64,000 nt of DNA from Limosilactobacillus sp. WILCCON 0051 (GTDB lineage Bacteria; Bacillota; Bacilli; Lactobacillales; Lactobacillaceae): NCBI RefSeq assembly GCF_039955095.1, contig NZ_CP154878.1, positions 1,054,001 to 1,118,000 on the forward strand, in the 5' to 3' direction. The position numbers were made by a program, and so were the translations under genes. This document shows positions 50,716 through 61,500 of this stretch, in pieces (positions within the stretch are counted from its first letter, which is position 1; the number at the start of each line of letters is the position of its first letter). A model generated the notes under the pieces. It searched no databases. It was given only the letters and a program-made list of their open reading frames with translations, and was not told the origin of the DNA.

Positions 50716-51717
50716 TTAGGTGATCAAGGAGTTTAGGCGGTTGGCTAACGATACGTTGTAGTGATAGTCAACTGAAGTGGTTTTACGCGTTGGTGGCGTT
50801 GGAACTGGCGCTTTACCAACCGTTGTTCCTAACACGCCCAGATACCAATTGTAGAAGCGACTGTTAACCATACTGTTTCCGGAAGTATCAGTTGCATGCT
50901 GCCAATCCAGCCCAGGTAAACTCCAACGCAGCTTTACCCCGTTTTGAATATTAGCGAAAACCGTTCCACCATCTGTTAATAAATGATTGTACGTTAAATC
51001 AGTATTGTCTTCATAGGCCGTACCATCATCATGAATTGTAGAATCGGGATTGGTTGTTTGCTGATACAATTTACCATTACTAAGCACTTTTACTGCTTCT
51101 GTATGAGATGGTGCCCAGTCAAAATGGTTCATGGAGCTAAGGATCAGCCAGGCACTATTTTCGGGAAAGTTGATTAACTGGCCGTTTTCATCGTAAAAAA
51201 ATACCTGCTCATCAACCCCGCTTGCCCATAAAAGATTCATGTTATTGAAAGGATCGTTTGTGAATTCTAGAATAGGCTGATTATTATTATTACCATTAGC
51301 AATTAGATTGCTGAAAACATGAACCATTTTAGCAATGCTGTGTTTCTCGCCGTTTAAATCAACATAGTATGAATTTTTTAAATTCGTATATGTTACCGTT
51401 GCAAATGTTCCGTCCTGATTGCCATTGAACATGGCACCATAAACATTGTTTTTCCCAGATTTATATTGTTCATCAATGTAGCCTGGAAAATCATTAACGC
51501 CAATATCCTTATTAGCCCATGCCTCCACCGGCTGTTTATCCCATACAATATTAACCGTAGCTTGAGGTTCGTTAGAAAGATATAGATTTTGAAAAATCTG
51601 ATCCATATCTATACTGGTGCCTTGCAATTTGCTTTTTTCATCGGCAAGCTTTGAGTTGTAGTCTGCCAATTCTTGAGCATATTTTTGATTCTCTTGATTC
51701 TGAGCAGAGTGAGTATT
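50716..51717 (-). pseudogene. Silent adhesin-domain cassette A (GbpC/Spa-like variable domain)
   Basis: Open for 334 codons from just after a TAA at 51718-51720, without ribosome binding site, signal peptide or promoter. It is homologous to residues about 255-575 of the giant adhesin at 55535 (TYTNLKNSYYVDLNGEKHSI against TYTNLKNSYYVDKNGQKHLI; end TRKTTSVDYHYNV shared). The match starts at TGCTCAGAA (51698-51706, minus strand) and ends at the 17-bp ACTATCACTACAACGTA (50752-50768). Eleven unrelated residues and a stop follow. It looks like a stored, unexpressed cassette. Confidence 0.7.
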
Positions 51718-51879
51718 TTAGATTCCGATCTTGCTTTTATCCTAATGCCATTATCGCCTGATCAAGCGTGATCTCTAGTGTCAAAATTTAGCTGTTATTA
51801 ACTGACTATCGTCATTTTTATATTGATAAAGCACCTGATTGTTGGCTCTGTAGCAACCTTTTCATTGCTACTACTCTTG

Positions 51880-52805
51880 TTGCTCAGAAGCAAAACAATG
51901 CTCAAAATGCAAATGTCATTGATTCATCAAGCGTGATTCAGAAACTTTCCATTGATCATGACAGTGGCAGTACCGTATCAGTAACTAATGTTGTTAATGG
52001 TACCGTTAGCGATATGAAAGACGTTATGTTTAACGGTGCTGATCATATGGGAGATGGCTATCGGATCGTTTCTGTTGATGATACAAAGCCAGCCACTTTT
52101 ACGGTTACTTACAACAATCTTTCAAAGATCACCTATAATGACCGTAAAATTACTAAGGTCGTATATGAAGTTACCTTAACGCCTAACAATAATCAAAATT
52201 ATGACTTTATGGTACTGAATGATTTTGCTTATGGTCTGGCATTAAACAATGACGTTGCCAACTTAAAGATGCGAATGTACTACGATAACGGCGAATTGGT
52301 TGATTTCTCAGATGGCAATGCCTACCTGTCAGTTAATTCGCTGAACAACTACACAAACAACCTTAAAGAATACTCGATTGAAACGACGCGTGTTAATAGT
52401 GGTGGCAAGGCACTAGCTTTACGTGGCTCAAGCGTTACAGTTCATGATGGCACTACGCTGTATTCCGATAAGGCCAACTCATACACAACAGATGGTCACT
52501 ATGCAGCAACGTCTGATACAGCAAACAAGGAGTCCTTTGAATTAAATCCTAATTCTGTAACTGACACCAACATTCCGGTTGGCTGGGATACGACAAATAG
52601 CCCATATCGCTACTATGGTGCGGGTTTGGTTAAGTTGACCGGTTCAGTATTAGATATTGATATTTATGCTGCCAATACCGGCATTCCAGCAGGAACTGCT
52701 TGGCGAAATGGCCTATGGTATAACACCTCAACCATCATTCCAGTTACGCCGACGACGCAAATTAACTATCACTACAACGTAGCTTTCTTGATTGCCTTAA
52801 ATTAG
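51880..52805 (+). pseudogene. Silent adhesin-domain cassette B (GbpC/Spa-like variable domain)
   Basis: Open frame of about 300 codons with no plausible start (a GTG at 51933 lacks a binding site). It codes for another version of the same domain, more distant (VTYNNLSKITYNDRKITKVV; RYYGAGLVKLTGSVLDIDIY), ending INYHYNV with the same 17-bp edge (52765-52781), then seven residues and a stop. The left edge TGCTCAGAA lies at 51891-51899. Divergently arranged with cassette A. About 190 bases between the two cassettes hold no gene. Confidence 0.7.
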
Positions 52806-52838
52806 TTGTCTCTCAAGGGATAATGGACGATTGCCAAC

Positions 52839-52876
52839 CACAAAAAAAGACCTAATACATTACTGTACTAAGTCTT
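52839..52876 (-). terminator. Terminator of the small leftward gene
   Basis: AAGACCTAATAC pairs imperfectly with GTACTAAGTCTT; on the minus strand a T-run follows. Confidence 0.55.
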
Positions 52877-52878
52877 CC

Positions 52879-53019
52879 TTACTTTCGTTCTTTCAAAAGA
52901 TCGTGTTGTTCAATGCCTTTGTGTTGCTTGTATTCAGTATATCGTTTTTCAAGTTCTTTTATATTAGCGTTGTTATAAAAAGGATTGTCTTTTGATTTTG
53001 TCGATTTAGCATTTCTCAT
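52879..53019 (-). CDS. Very small basic protein
   Basis: 46 residues from ATG 53019 (AGAGGTGAT upstream), ending DLLKERK. Highly charged and helical. Divergent from the 37-residue gene at 53113. The KERK ending recalls the polyvalent tails but is probably chance. Function unknown. Confidence 0.5.
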   Translation of the reverse strand: MRNAKSTKSKDNPFYNNANIKELEKRYTEYKQHKGIEQHDLLKERK

Positions 53020-53112
53020 GACTATCACCTCTTGAATTCGTATTATAATTACGTTGTACATATAATCTAATACAATCAAAAGCTTGAAACAATTGAGAAA
53101 GGAGAAACAACA

Positions 53113-53226
53113 ATGGATTTTTTGGATTCGCCAGAAGCATTGCAGGCCAAAGCTGAAGTTGAAAATGGCGAAGTAGGAGTAATTGGCACGGTTAACGATT
53201 TAGACGAATGGATAAAGAATCTATAA
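53113..53226 (+). CDS. Very small acidic protein
   Basis: 37 residues, GAAAGGAGAAAC-led: a strong binding site for so small a frame. Acidic, ends LDEWIKNL. Divergent from a basic 46-residue protein, so the two could be a small interacting pair; no family known. Confidence 0.45.
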   Translation: MDFLDSPEALQAKAEVENGEVGVIGTVNDLDEWIKNL

Positions 53227-53339
53227 GCAACAGAAAAAGCCGCCGGTAAAAACCGAACGGCTTATCACAAGCATCAATCCATGTTATAATAACCTTGTAT
53301 CAAAGTTATATTATTGATAGCTGAGGCTGGAAGATTGAT

Positions 53340-53470
53340 AAAACGCTTGCTATCCTGGTGTAGTTGCAGCTACACCACCAGCCAAGCGGCAACCAAAAAG
53401 GTTTGCAAAATAAATCACTTCCTTCATGGTTAGAGTGGTGTATTGTTGCAGCAATACACGATTGATATTA
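53340..53470. ncRNA. Twin hairpins with TTGCAG loops, structured RNA or site
   Basis: GGTGTAG-TTGCAG-CTACACC (53359-53378), extended by CTGG/CCAG and CGCTTG/CAAGCG, and GTGTATTG-TTGCAG-CAATACAC (53439-53460) share loop and stem style. A TATAAT-like box lies near 53285. The 290-base gap between 53226 and 53518 holds these and a terminator-type stem at 53240-53265. Could be a small RNA, an attenuator or a protein-binding pair. Confidence 0.4.
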
Positions 53471-53481
53471 TATCATAGAAA

Positions 53482-53514
53482 AGTCGGGTTCCAAATGGTG
53501 TCCGGCTTTTTCTA
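53482..53514 (-). terminator. Terminator for the leftward helix-turn-helix gene
   Basis: AAAAGTCGG pairs with CCGGCTTTTT around a short loop, directly after the stop at 53518. A-run and T-run allow both directions. Confidence 0.65.
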
Positions 53515-53517
53515 TTT

Positions 53518-53757
53518 TCAATTGAGCAGCAGTCTCAGACCTTGTTCGTACCAGGCTAACGATTCTGGTATAGGAGTCTCATCGAGGTTTTCCCAGCTGT
53601 TCAAAACGGCTTGGCTAACACCGATTTGTCTTGCTAATACCGTTTGCGAAATGTTGTTGCTGATTCTAAGTGCAGATAGTTCAGCCAGCTTTTCAATGTT
53701 GGCTTGTTCTGCTGGGTCAAGCTTAAGCGTTGGCTTAATATCCTGCCAAGTGGTCAT
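53518..53757 (-). CDS. HigA/XRE-like helix-turn-helix protein
   Basis: 79 residues, GAAAGGACTG-led. Helix-turn-helix at residues 30-60 (ISQTVLARQIGVSQAVLNSW) with an N-terminal part like HigA-type antitoxins. No HigB toxin is adjacent. Divergent from the 53792 gene. Likely a small repressor. Confidence 0.68.
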   Translation of the reverse strand: MTTWQDIKPTLKLDPAEQANIEKLAELSALRISNNISQTVLARQIGVSQAVLNSWENLDETPIPESLAWYEQGLRLLLN

Positions 53758-53791
53758 AATTGTTCAGTCCTTTCTAGTGAGGTGATTCAAA

Positions 53792-53995
53792 ATGGTAAAC
53801 GATAATTTTTTCGATTTTTCTAAAGATATTTTAAGTGATCTAGCCAAGGAAAACTATTCCGGCGACAAGCTTCAAGAAGTCAAACACCGACAAGATCACT
53901 TAAATAAAGCGATGGATCAGCTGATTAAAGACGCAGAGCAAACCGCTGTACCAATGACTAAGACGGAGTTAGAGAAGGCAATTGGATTAAGATAG
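53792..53995 (+). CDS. Small helical protein of unknown function
   Basis: 67 residues, GTGAGGTG-led. Helical and charged, rich in K, D and Q. Divergent from the HigA-like regulator with only 34 bases between starts, so probably regulated by it. The following 207 bases (53996-54202) hold only a terminator-like stem near 54163-54198. Confidence 0.55.
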   Translation: MVNDNFFDFSKDILSDLAKENYSGDKLQEVKHRQDHLNKAMDQLIKDAEQTAVPMTKTELEKAIGLR

Positions 53996-54202
53996 ATATT
54001 GTATGCAGTCTTGTATGGTACTTTTTATTGTCTTTAAATTGATATTACAGAGACTGTCGAGTCTAATAATTTCAGACCAACAAAAATATTTAATTGAGAA
54101 AAAACAGAGTGCCTGATATCATTGAGTTTATAAAGAAAATATTTCAATTAAGAAAAAGAAAAAGTCGGATTCCAAAATAATTTGGTTTCCGATTTTAAAT
54201 TT

Positions 54203-54456
54203 TAATTAGTAACTGTATCACTAAGAACCAAAGTGAGCGATTGCAGTATTATAAGGCTAACTATCTAACAACTATTGAGATATATTGTCCCTATGGCAAC
54301 CTGGGGACGTAAAAGGCATTGATAATTAGATGATCACTGCTCAAGCAACTACGGCTGTTTGAGTAAATCGTCCGTATCTATGCAAATTGTGGTTCAGACA
54401 CTCAATACTGGGGTGTTTGCCCACAAGCCATCGACTTCAGCCGATGGTGGTTGACT
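54203..54456 (+). mobile_element. IS200/IS605-type end without transposase, omega-RNA-like (copy B)
   Basis: 254 bp matching copy A (37609-37860) at about 95% in opposite orientation. Ends with the hairpin CCATCGACTTCAGCCGATGG and TGGTTGAC, the right-end signature of TnpB-carrying elements. No transposase frame. The bases right after the end, where a TnpB guide RNA would carry its guide, overlap the 3' end of the tyrosine recombinase gene. Confidence 0.6.
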
Positions 54457-54467
54457 AGTTAACTAAT

Positions 54468-55400
54468 TCAGATCAGTTTTGAGAGGTGCTGGAGCACCTT
54501 GTCAGTGTCTTTATTCTCCAGCTCCTGAATAATATGAATGTAGGTCTGCTGCGTTGTCGTTGTGTTGGCGTGGCCCAGCCATTTAGCAACGCTGGCGATC
54601 GACACGCCTTCATAAAGTAACAGCGAAGCATGCGTATGCCGCAAGCCGTGAATCGAGATAACTGGAATCTGACAAGCATGGCAGTAGCGCGTCAGGATAT
54701 TGTTGATTGTCGAATTGTAGACGCGCCTGCCTTTGGGTACAAAAATTGGTTGATCATCCGGCAGACCGTCAATTAGCATCTTAAACTGATTCATGGTTTT
54801 CCAGTCCAGCATAACGGTGCGGTTGGAGGATTTGTTTTTGGTCGGTTGAAATTTGCCTTTTTTACTTTTGTAGTCCCAGGATTTATTGATGATTAGCTCC
54901 TGCGTCTCAAAATTAAAATCTGCTGGAGTCAAGCCAAGAGCTTCAGCATAGCGCAGACCAGTCTTGGCCACCAAGAGAATAAACCAGTCCCAGTTTAGCT
55001 CGGGTCCTAAATTTAGGTGCTTTAATAGTGTCTGCAGCTCATACATGCTCAAATATTTGGTTTTCTTGTGCTGCTTTTTGGCCGAACCTTTGATAATGAT
55101 TCGGCGAGTCGGATCTTTTTCCAACAGACCATCATCAACCGCGTCAACCAGACTGGCCCGCAGATGGTGATGAAAGTCCAGGACCGTCTTGCGCTCATGA
55201 GTCTCAGCGTAGCGATTGATCAGGTTCTGATAAGTACGCCGGTTCAACTCGTTTAGATGCAGAGTAGGGGCCAGCTCTTTAAGCTTGCGCTGGGCTAAGT
55301 AGTACTTCTGAAGCGTGACCGGCCGAATTGCATTTTCTTTGTACAAGGCAATCCATTGCTTATAGTACTTATAAAATAATTTTGTGCTGTAACGTGGCAT
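54468..55400 (-). CDS. Tyrosine recombinase (phage-integrase family)
   Basis: 310 residues. N-terminal SAM-like DNA-binding half (about 1-105) and a catalytic half with R150 (TGLRYAEAL), H251-x-x-R254 (HGLRHTHAS), H277 (WLGHAN) and Y287 (QQTYIHI): all needed residues are present. A 28-bp dif-like site (copy 4) lies 20 bases upstream of its start, and the giant adhesin gene is divergent beyond it. It could integrate the element, resolve multimers or rearrange cassettes at the 28-bp sites. Confidence 0.88.
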   Translation of the reverse strand: MPRYSTKLFYKYYKQWIALYKENAIRPVTLQKYYLAQRKLKELAPTLHLNELNRRTYQNLINRYAETHERKTVLDFHHHLRASLVDAVDDGLLEKDPTRRIIIKGSAKKQHKKTKYLSMYELQTLLKHLNLGPELNWDWFILLVAKTGLRYAEALGLTPADFNFETQELIINKSWDYKSKKGKFQPTKNKSSNRTVMLDWKTMNQFKMLIDGLPDDQPIFVPKGRRVYNSTINNILTRYCHACQIPVISIHGLRHTHASLLLYEGVSIASVAKWLGHANTTTTQQTYIHIIQELENKDTDKVLQHLSKLI

Positions 55401-55420
55401 AGTATTTTCCTTTCCTTTTT

Positions 55421-55448
55421 AACCTCGTTCCAAGGTTGGAACGAGGTT
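55421..55448 (+). repeat. 28-bp palindromic site, copy 4 (orientation AAGGTT)
   Basis: Identical to copy 1. Lies between the divergent recombinase and adhesin genes, the usual place for a recombinase's own site. Confidence 0.88.
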
Positions 55449-55471
55449 AGATTTTTTCTAGGTGGCGAAAC

Positions 55472-55499
55472 TTGCATAGATCGCTTTGATGATCATACT
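55472..55499 (+). promoter_or_regulatory. Probable promoter of the giant adhesin gene
   Basis: TTGCAT (55472-55477), 16-base spacer, CATACT (55494-55499), preceded by GGTGGCGAAAC. The box GGCGAAACTTGCATAGATC recurs as GGCGAGACTTGCATAAATC at 25282-25300. Confidence 0.5.
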
Positions 55500-55534
55500 T
55501 CTCTTTGTAATTCAATAAAAAGGAGAATAAACAT

Positions 55535-58500
55535 ATGATTGTTAAAGACAAAGAAAAAACGTCGCAGCCAATCGACACGTCCTTACACTACAAGATGTAC
55601 AAGGATGGCAAGCATTGGGTGACGGCCGGGATCACGACGCTGATGTTCAGTGGGTTGATTTTGGGGACGCAGACAACCGCTCATGCGGATACCGCTGCTG
55701 CTTCAACCTCTGGTGATGGTCAGGCACAAGCAACTACGGGAGGCAATGCGGTAACGCAGACAACTGCATCAACTGCATCTGCTTCAAGTACAAATACTGA
55801 TGTAGCTAGTCAGCCGGCAGCCAATACGGTTTCCGCAACGGCTGCTGCAGCTTCAACTGCTACGCAAAGCCAAAGTGCTGGTACGATTACGCAACCAGTA
55901 GCGGTTAATCATTCACAATTGGATCAAGCCGTTGCGGCTGCTAAGCAGGCTGGCTTAAACCCACAACAGCAGCCAACAACGTCATCAACCGTGGCACCAA
56001 GCGAAGTCGATTCTGCTAAGGCTAATATCGAGAGCGACTATGCCAGTCAAGCAGCTAAGCTGCAAGAAGCTACGGATCAGCAGCAAACGATTAATAAGTA
56101 CAACGGTTCAAAGGGGGACTCTTCCGCCCTGGATGCTGCCGTTAAAGAAGCGCAGAATACGCCTGGACTGACTGTCAAGCAGGATCAAACTAAGACAACT
56201 TCGCTTAAAGCAAACGATAAGTCAGGCATTGCTAATTGGGAATCCAATACGGCTGCTGACTACTCATCTCAAGTCGATGCGATCAATAAAGCTATCGATG
56301 CTCAGAAACAAAACAATACTGAGTATGATCAAGCAATGGCAAAGTGGAAAGAGGCTAACTTAAATAACAATCCGAATGGTCTAACTACTGCTGATGTTCA
56401 ACAGCAACTTACCCTAGCAGCAGAACCCGATGCAAAAGTAGATATTAAAATCCTGGATAGCCGGGCTTCGTTGACAACCTCAGATCGAGTATTTGGAGGC
56501 ACCACTTGGACTCGGGTTAATCTAAGTACCTCTATCCCAGGTAATATCGCTCAAGCAACCTATACTAATCTGAAGAATTCTTACTATGTTGACAAGAATG
56601 GTCAAAAGCATTTAATCGCTAAAATCGTTAAAACATTTAGCAATACCGACTATGTAGCAAGTAAAAGCGATGTCAATATCCCATTATTAGATATTGCTAC
56701 TAATCCCAGCATGGGCGTCTGGTATGACGGTACTTCGGGAGTCACTGAAACCGATACCTTCTACGATGCGAACGGTAATATTATTAACCTAAGTGATAAT
56801 ACCGCCTATATTGCAGTAACATCGTTGAATTCAATCTATGAGAGCGCTAAGAATGGGTATACCAACGGCCAATTTGCCATTTCTGGACTGCCGCTGCACA
56901 TTGAAAGTGCAACGCCTGTATCTAATGGTAAAGCTTATACACTGGCAGGCTCTAGTGTAACCGTGCATTCTAATGGTGCCTTATATGCGGACAAAACCAA
57001 TAATGTAACCTATCAGGGTGGTCCAAATACAGACCAAACGACGTGGAAATCTAGTACAGAAGATTGGGAAAGTTCTGCTCAATACTTTGGTTCTGGAATC
57101 ATTGCAGTTCATGGTGATAGTTTCAGTATTCGATTTGAAACCAACTTTGGTGATAATGATGTGAACTATAATTCCGGGATTTGGTATACATTAGATACCA
57201 TCATTCCACAAACACCAACACCCACTCGTAAAACTACTTCAGTTGACTATCACTACAACGTAGTAAATATTACTCCAGGTGTGCCAGATAAAGATAACGT
57301 TTCATACCAATACCACGATCTGAACGTGGCCACGACGCCAGAGAAGAACTGGACGCAAGGCAGTCAGGTTGTCAACGGCAAGACTGAGATCAACGATGAC
57401 GTGGTTTCTGCCACGGTCAAGATGACTACGCCGGCAGCCTCGCAGGTTGAGGGCGGCATGAAGACGCTGGCAGTTACGGACAACTACTCCAAGTTTGCGA
57501 ACAACGTAACCTACCAGGGAGCGCAGGTCTATGAAAATGATCAGCTGGCCACCTCGCTGTACAACGTTACCAACAACGCAGCTGACGCTACCGTTACGGC
57601 GACGCGCAAGGACGCTTCCACGACGCCGGCCGGGACGGTTTCGCTGGTCGTTGACTTTAAGATCAACAGCGACGTTCCAAGCGGCACGAAATTTGAAAAC
57701 TCCGGTTCTGGAACAATCAACAACAGTACCGTGCCAACTAACGATGCTGAAATCGTCACATACGAACAGTCGGCCGAAAAGCACTGGATCGAAGGAACGC
57801 AGACGGTTGATGGCAAGACGTATATCAATGATGACGTCGTAACCACCAAGGTTGATATGAGTCTGCCGGATCCATCGACTTTGGCTCACTCATTGACCAA
57901 CGTAACGGTTGATGATGACTACTCCGACTTCCAAGACAAGGTAACGCCGCAATCCTACCGTGTTGAAGAAAACGGTAAGGACGTAACCAGCGAGTACAAC
58001 GTTACCTACAGCAATGGCCACCTGACGGCCGTTCGCAAGACGCCAAGCACGGCACCGGCCGGCAAGGTTTCTTTGATTGCTACCTGGCTGATCAATGCCA
58101 ACGTGGCCTCGGGTACCAAGCTTACCAACCGCGGTTCCGGTCGAATCAACAACCATACTGTGCCAACCAATACGCCTGATATCAAGACCTACACCCAGAC
58201 GGCTGACAAGCACTGGGTCGAAGGCAGCCAAACGGTTGACGACAAGACCTATGTTGATGGCGATGAGGTGCATGCTCGTGTTGAAATGAGCTTGCCAGAT
58301 CCGGCCACGCTTGCTAAGCCATTGACTGACGTTACGCTGGTTGACAACTACAGCGACTATGCCGACAAGGTTGACTACAAGAGCGCCCAAGTGCTGGAGA
58401 ACGGCAAAGACGTAACCAGCCAGTACACGATCACCAACGTGGGCGGCAAGATCACGGCCATGCGGAAGGCGCCAGGCACGGCGCCAGCCGGCACGGTCCA

Positions 58501-61500
58501 GCTGCTGGTCAACTTTAAGGTTAAGACGGGCGTTGCTTCTGGCACGGAGCTGAACAACTACGGCTCTGGCCGAATCAACAACAATACGGTTGCTACCAAC
58601 AATGCTAAGGTCGTTACCTACCAGCAGACGACTGACAAGCATTGGGTCGATGGGACGCAGATTGTTGATGGTAAGACTTACGTTGACGGTGATACGATCA
58701 ATGGTCAGGTATCAATGAGTCTGCCAGATCCCGCTACGCTAGCCAAGAAGCTGACTAAAGTAGCAGTTACGGACGACTACTCCAACTTTAAGGACAAGGT
58801 TGACTATCAAGAAGCCCACGTATATGAAAACGGGGTTGACGTCACCAGCCAATACAACATCGTTAACAACGCCGGTACTGGCACCGTTACGGCCACGCGC
58901 AAGGACGCTGCTTCAGCTCCTAAAGGCACGGTTGTACTGACGGCTACCTGGAAGGTTCATGACGACGTTGCTTCCGGTACTAAGCTGATCAACGGCGGTT
59001 CTGGGACGATCAACGAATCCACTGTCAAGACGCCGGATCGGACGATTGAGACCTGGAAGCAGAATAAGCCAGTCAAGCACTGGGTTGAAGGAAGTCAAGA
59101 AGTTGACGGCAAGGTGGCACTGGATAACGACGTCATTTCTGCTCAGGTAACTTCTGACTTGCCAAATCCTTCTGATCTGGCCCACAAGCTGTCAAACGTT
59201 CAAGTCATCGATGACTACAGCCAGTTCAAGGATCACGTTAAGACCAGCTCGATCCGCGTCTTGGAAAACGGGGTTGACGTAACCAGTCAATACACGATCG
59301 AAGACAACGCCGGGACTGGGATTATCACGGCCTCGCGCAAGGATCCAAGCACCACGCCAGCCGGCAAGGTCCAGATGAACGTATCATTCCAGATCAATGC
59401 CGATACGCCAAGCGGTACGACGTTCAAGAACACGCCGGTCAGCGTCATCAACAAGAGCCGCGTAACCGGTCAGGAAGTAACGCTGACCACGTACAAACAA
59501 ACGACGGACAAGCACTGGACCGAAGGCAGCCAAGTCGTTGACGACAAGACGTATATTGCCAGTGACACCATTAATGCCCGCATCGAAATGAGTCTGCCGG
59601 ATCCTTCAACGTTGACTAAGAAGCTGACCAAGGTACAGCTGGTCGATGACTACACGCAGCTGGCTAAGTATGTTTCGGCTCCAAGTGATATCCGCGTTGA
59701 GGAAAACGGCAAGGACGTAACCAGCGAGTACTCGATTGCTACGGCTAATGGCCATATCACGGCCACGCGTAAGGATCCAAGCACCACGCCAGCCGGCACG
59801 GTAGCTCTGATTGCCCACTTTAAGGTCAATGCCGACACACCAAGCGGTACCAAGCTGGTTAACGCTGGTTCTGGGACGCTGAACAACGAGACGGTCCCAA
59901 CCAATAATCCAACCGTCAAGACGTATACGCAAACGACGGACAAGCATTGGACTGAAGGAAGTCAAGTTGTTGATGGCAAGGTCTACATTGACGCATCAGA
60001 AACGCACACTGACGTTACGATGAGTTTGCCGGATCCGGCTACGCTGGCTAAGAAGCTGACCAAGGTAGCAATTACGGACGACTACTCCAAGTTTGCCCAA
60101 TACGTTGACTACGAAAGTGCTCAAGTGCTGGAAAACGGCAAGGACGTTTCCAGCGAGTACACGATCTCGGTTGCCGATGGCAAGGTTACGGCAACGCGGA
60201 AGGACGCTTCCACGACGCCAGCCGGCACGGTTGACCTGCATGTCAACTTCAAGCTCCACTCTGACGTTGCTTCTGGTACCAGCCTGGTCAACAGCGGTTC
60301 CGGAACGATCAACGACGAGACAATCGCCACGCCAGACCGGACGGTTAAGACGTACAAGCAGGACACCAATAAGACTTGGAACGTCGGTGATCAAACGGTC
60401 AACGACAAGCTGGTCATCAACAACGATCAGGTTCAGTCCACGATCTCAATGACACTGCCAGACCAGAACACGCTGGCCAAGAAGCTGACCAAGGTACAGC
60501 TGGTTGATGACTACTCAGGCTTGAGCAAGTACGCTGACGTCAAGACGGTTGAGATTCGTGAAAACGGCAAGGACGTTTCCAGCGAGTACGATGTGCAAAA
60601 CGATGGCAGTCATATCACTGCTACCCGTAAGAATGCCGCTGGCGCGCCAGCCGGCAACGTTCAGATGCTTGTTACCTGGCAGGTACGCGCTGATGTTCCA
60701 TCAGGGACGCAGCTGGAGAACAAGGGTACTGGTACCTTGGATGACGAATCTGTACCAACGCCATCGCCTAAGGTGGTTACTTACACGCCAGAGACCGACA
60801 AGCATTGGGTCAACGGCAGTCAAGTCGTTGACGGCAAGACGTTCATTGACGGCGATCAGGTATCTGGTAAGGTAACGATGAGTCTGCCAGATCCAGCTCA
60901 GCTGGCTCAGCCATTGAGCAAGGTGGCCATCACGGACGACTTCTCCAACTTTGCCGACAAGGTTGACTACAAGAGCGCCAAGGTACTGGAGAACGGCAAA
61001 GACGTAACTAGCGAGTACACGATCTCGGTTGCCAATGGCAAGGTTGTGGCCACGCGCAAGAATGCGGCTGCTGCTCCTAAGGGTACGCTGGAATTGGACG
61101 TTGATTGGACGGTTCATACTGATGTGCCAAGCAATACCGAATTGGTCAACACTGGTTCGGGAACGATCGACAACGACACGGTACCAACCCCAAAGCGCAC
61201 GATCGTTACGTACAAGCAGGACACGGACAAGCACTGGGTCAGCGGCGGTCAGAACGTTGACGGCAAGGTCGCTATCAATGACGATAACGTAACCGCGCAG
61301 GTCAACATGACGCTGCCAGACAAGTCCAAGCTGGGCGGGTCCATCAACAAGGTGCAGCTGACTGATGACTTCTCCAAGTTTGCCAAGGACGTTACGGTTC
61401 AAGCCGTGCACGTCTACGAAAACGGAATTGACGTTACCAGCGAGTACGACATTTCTATTGATCCAAACGGGAAGGTCGTGGCCACGCGTAAGGATCCATC

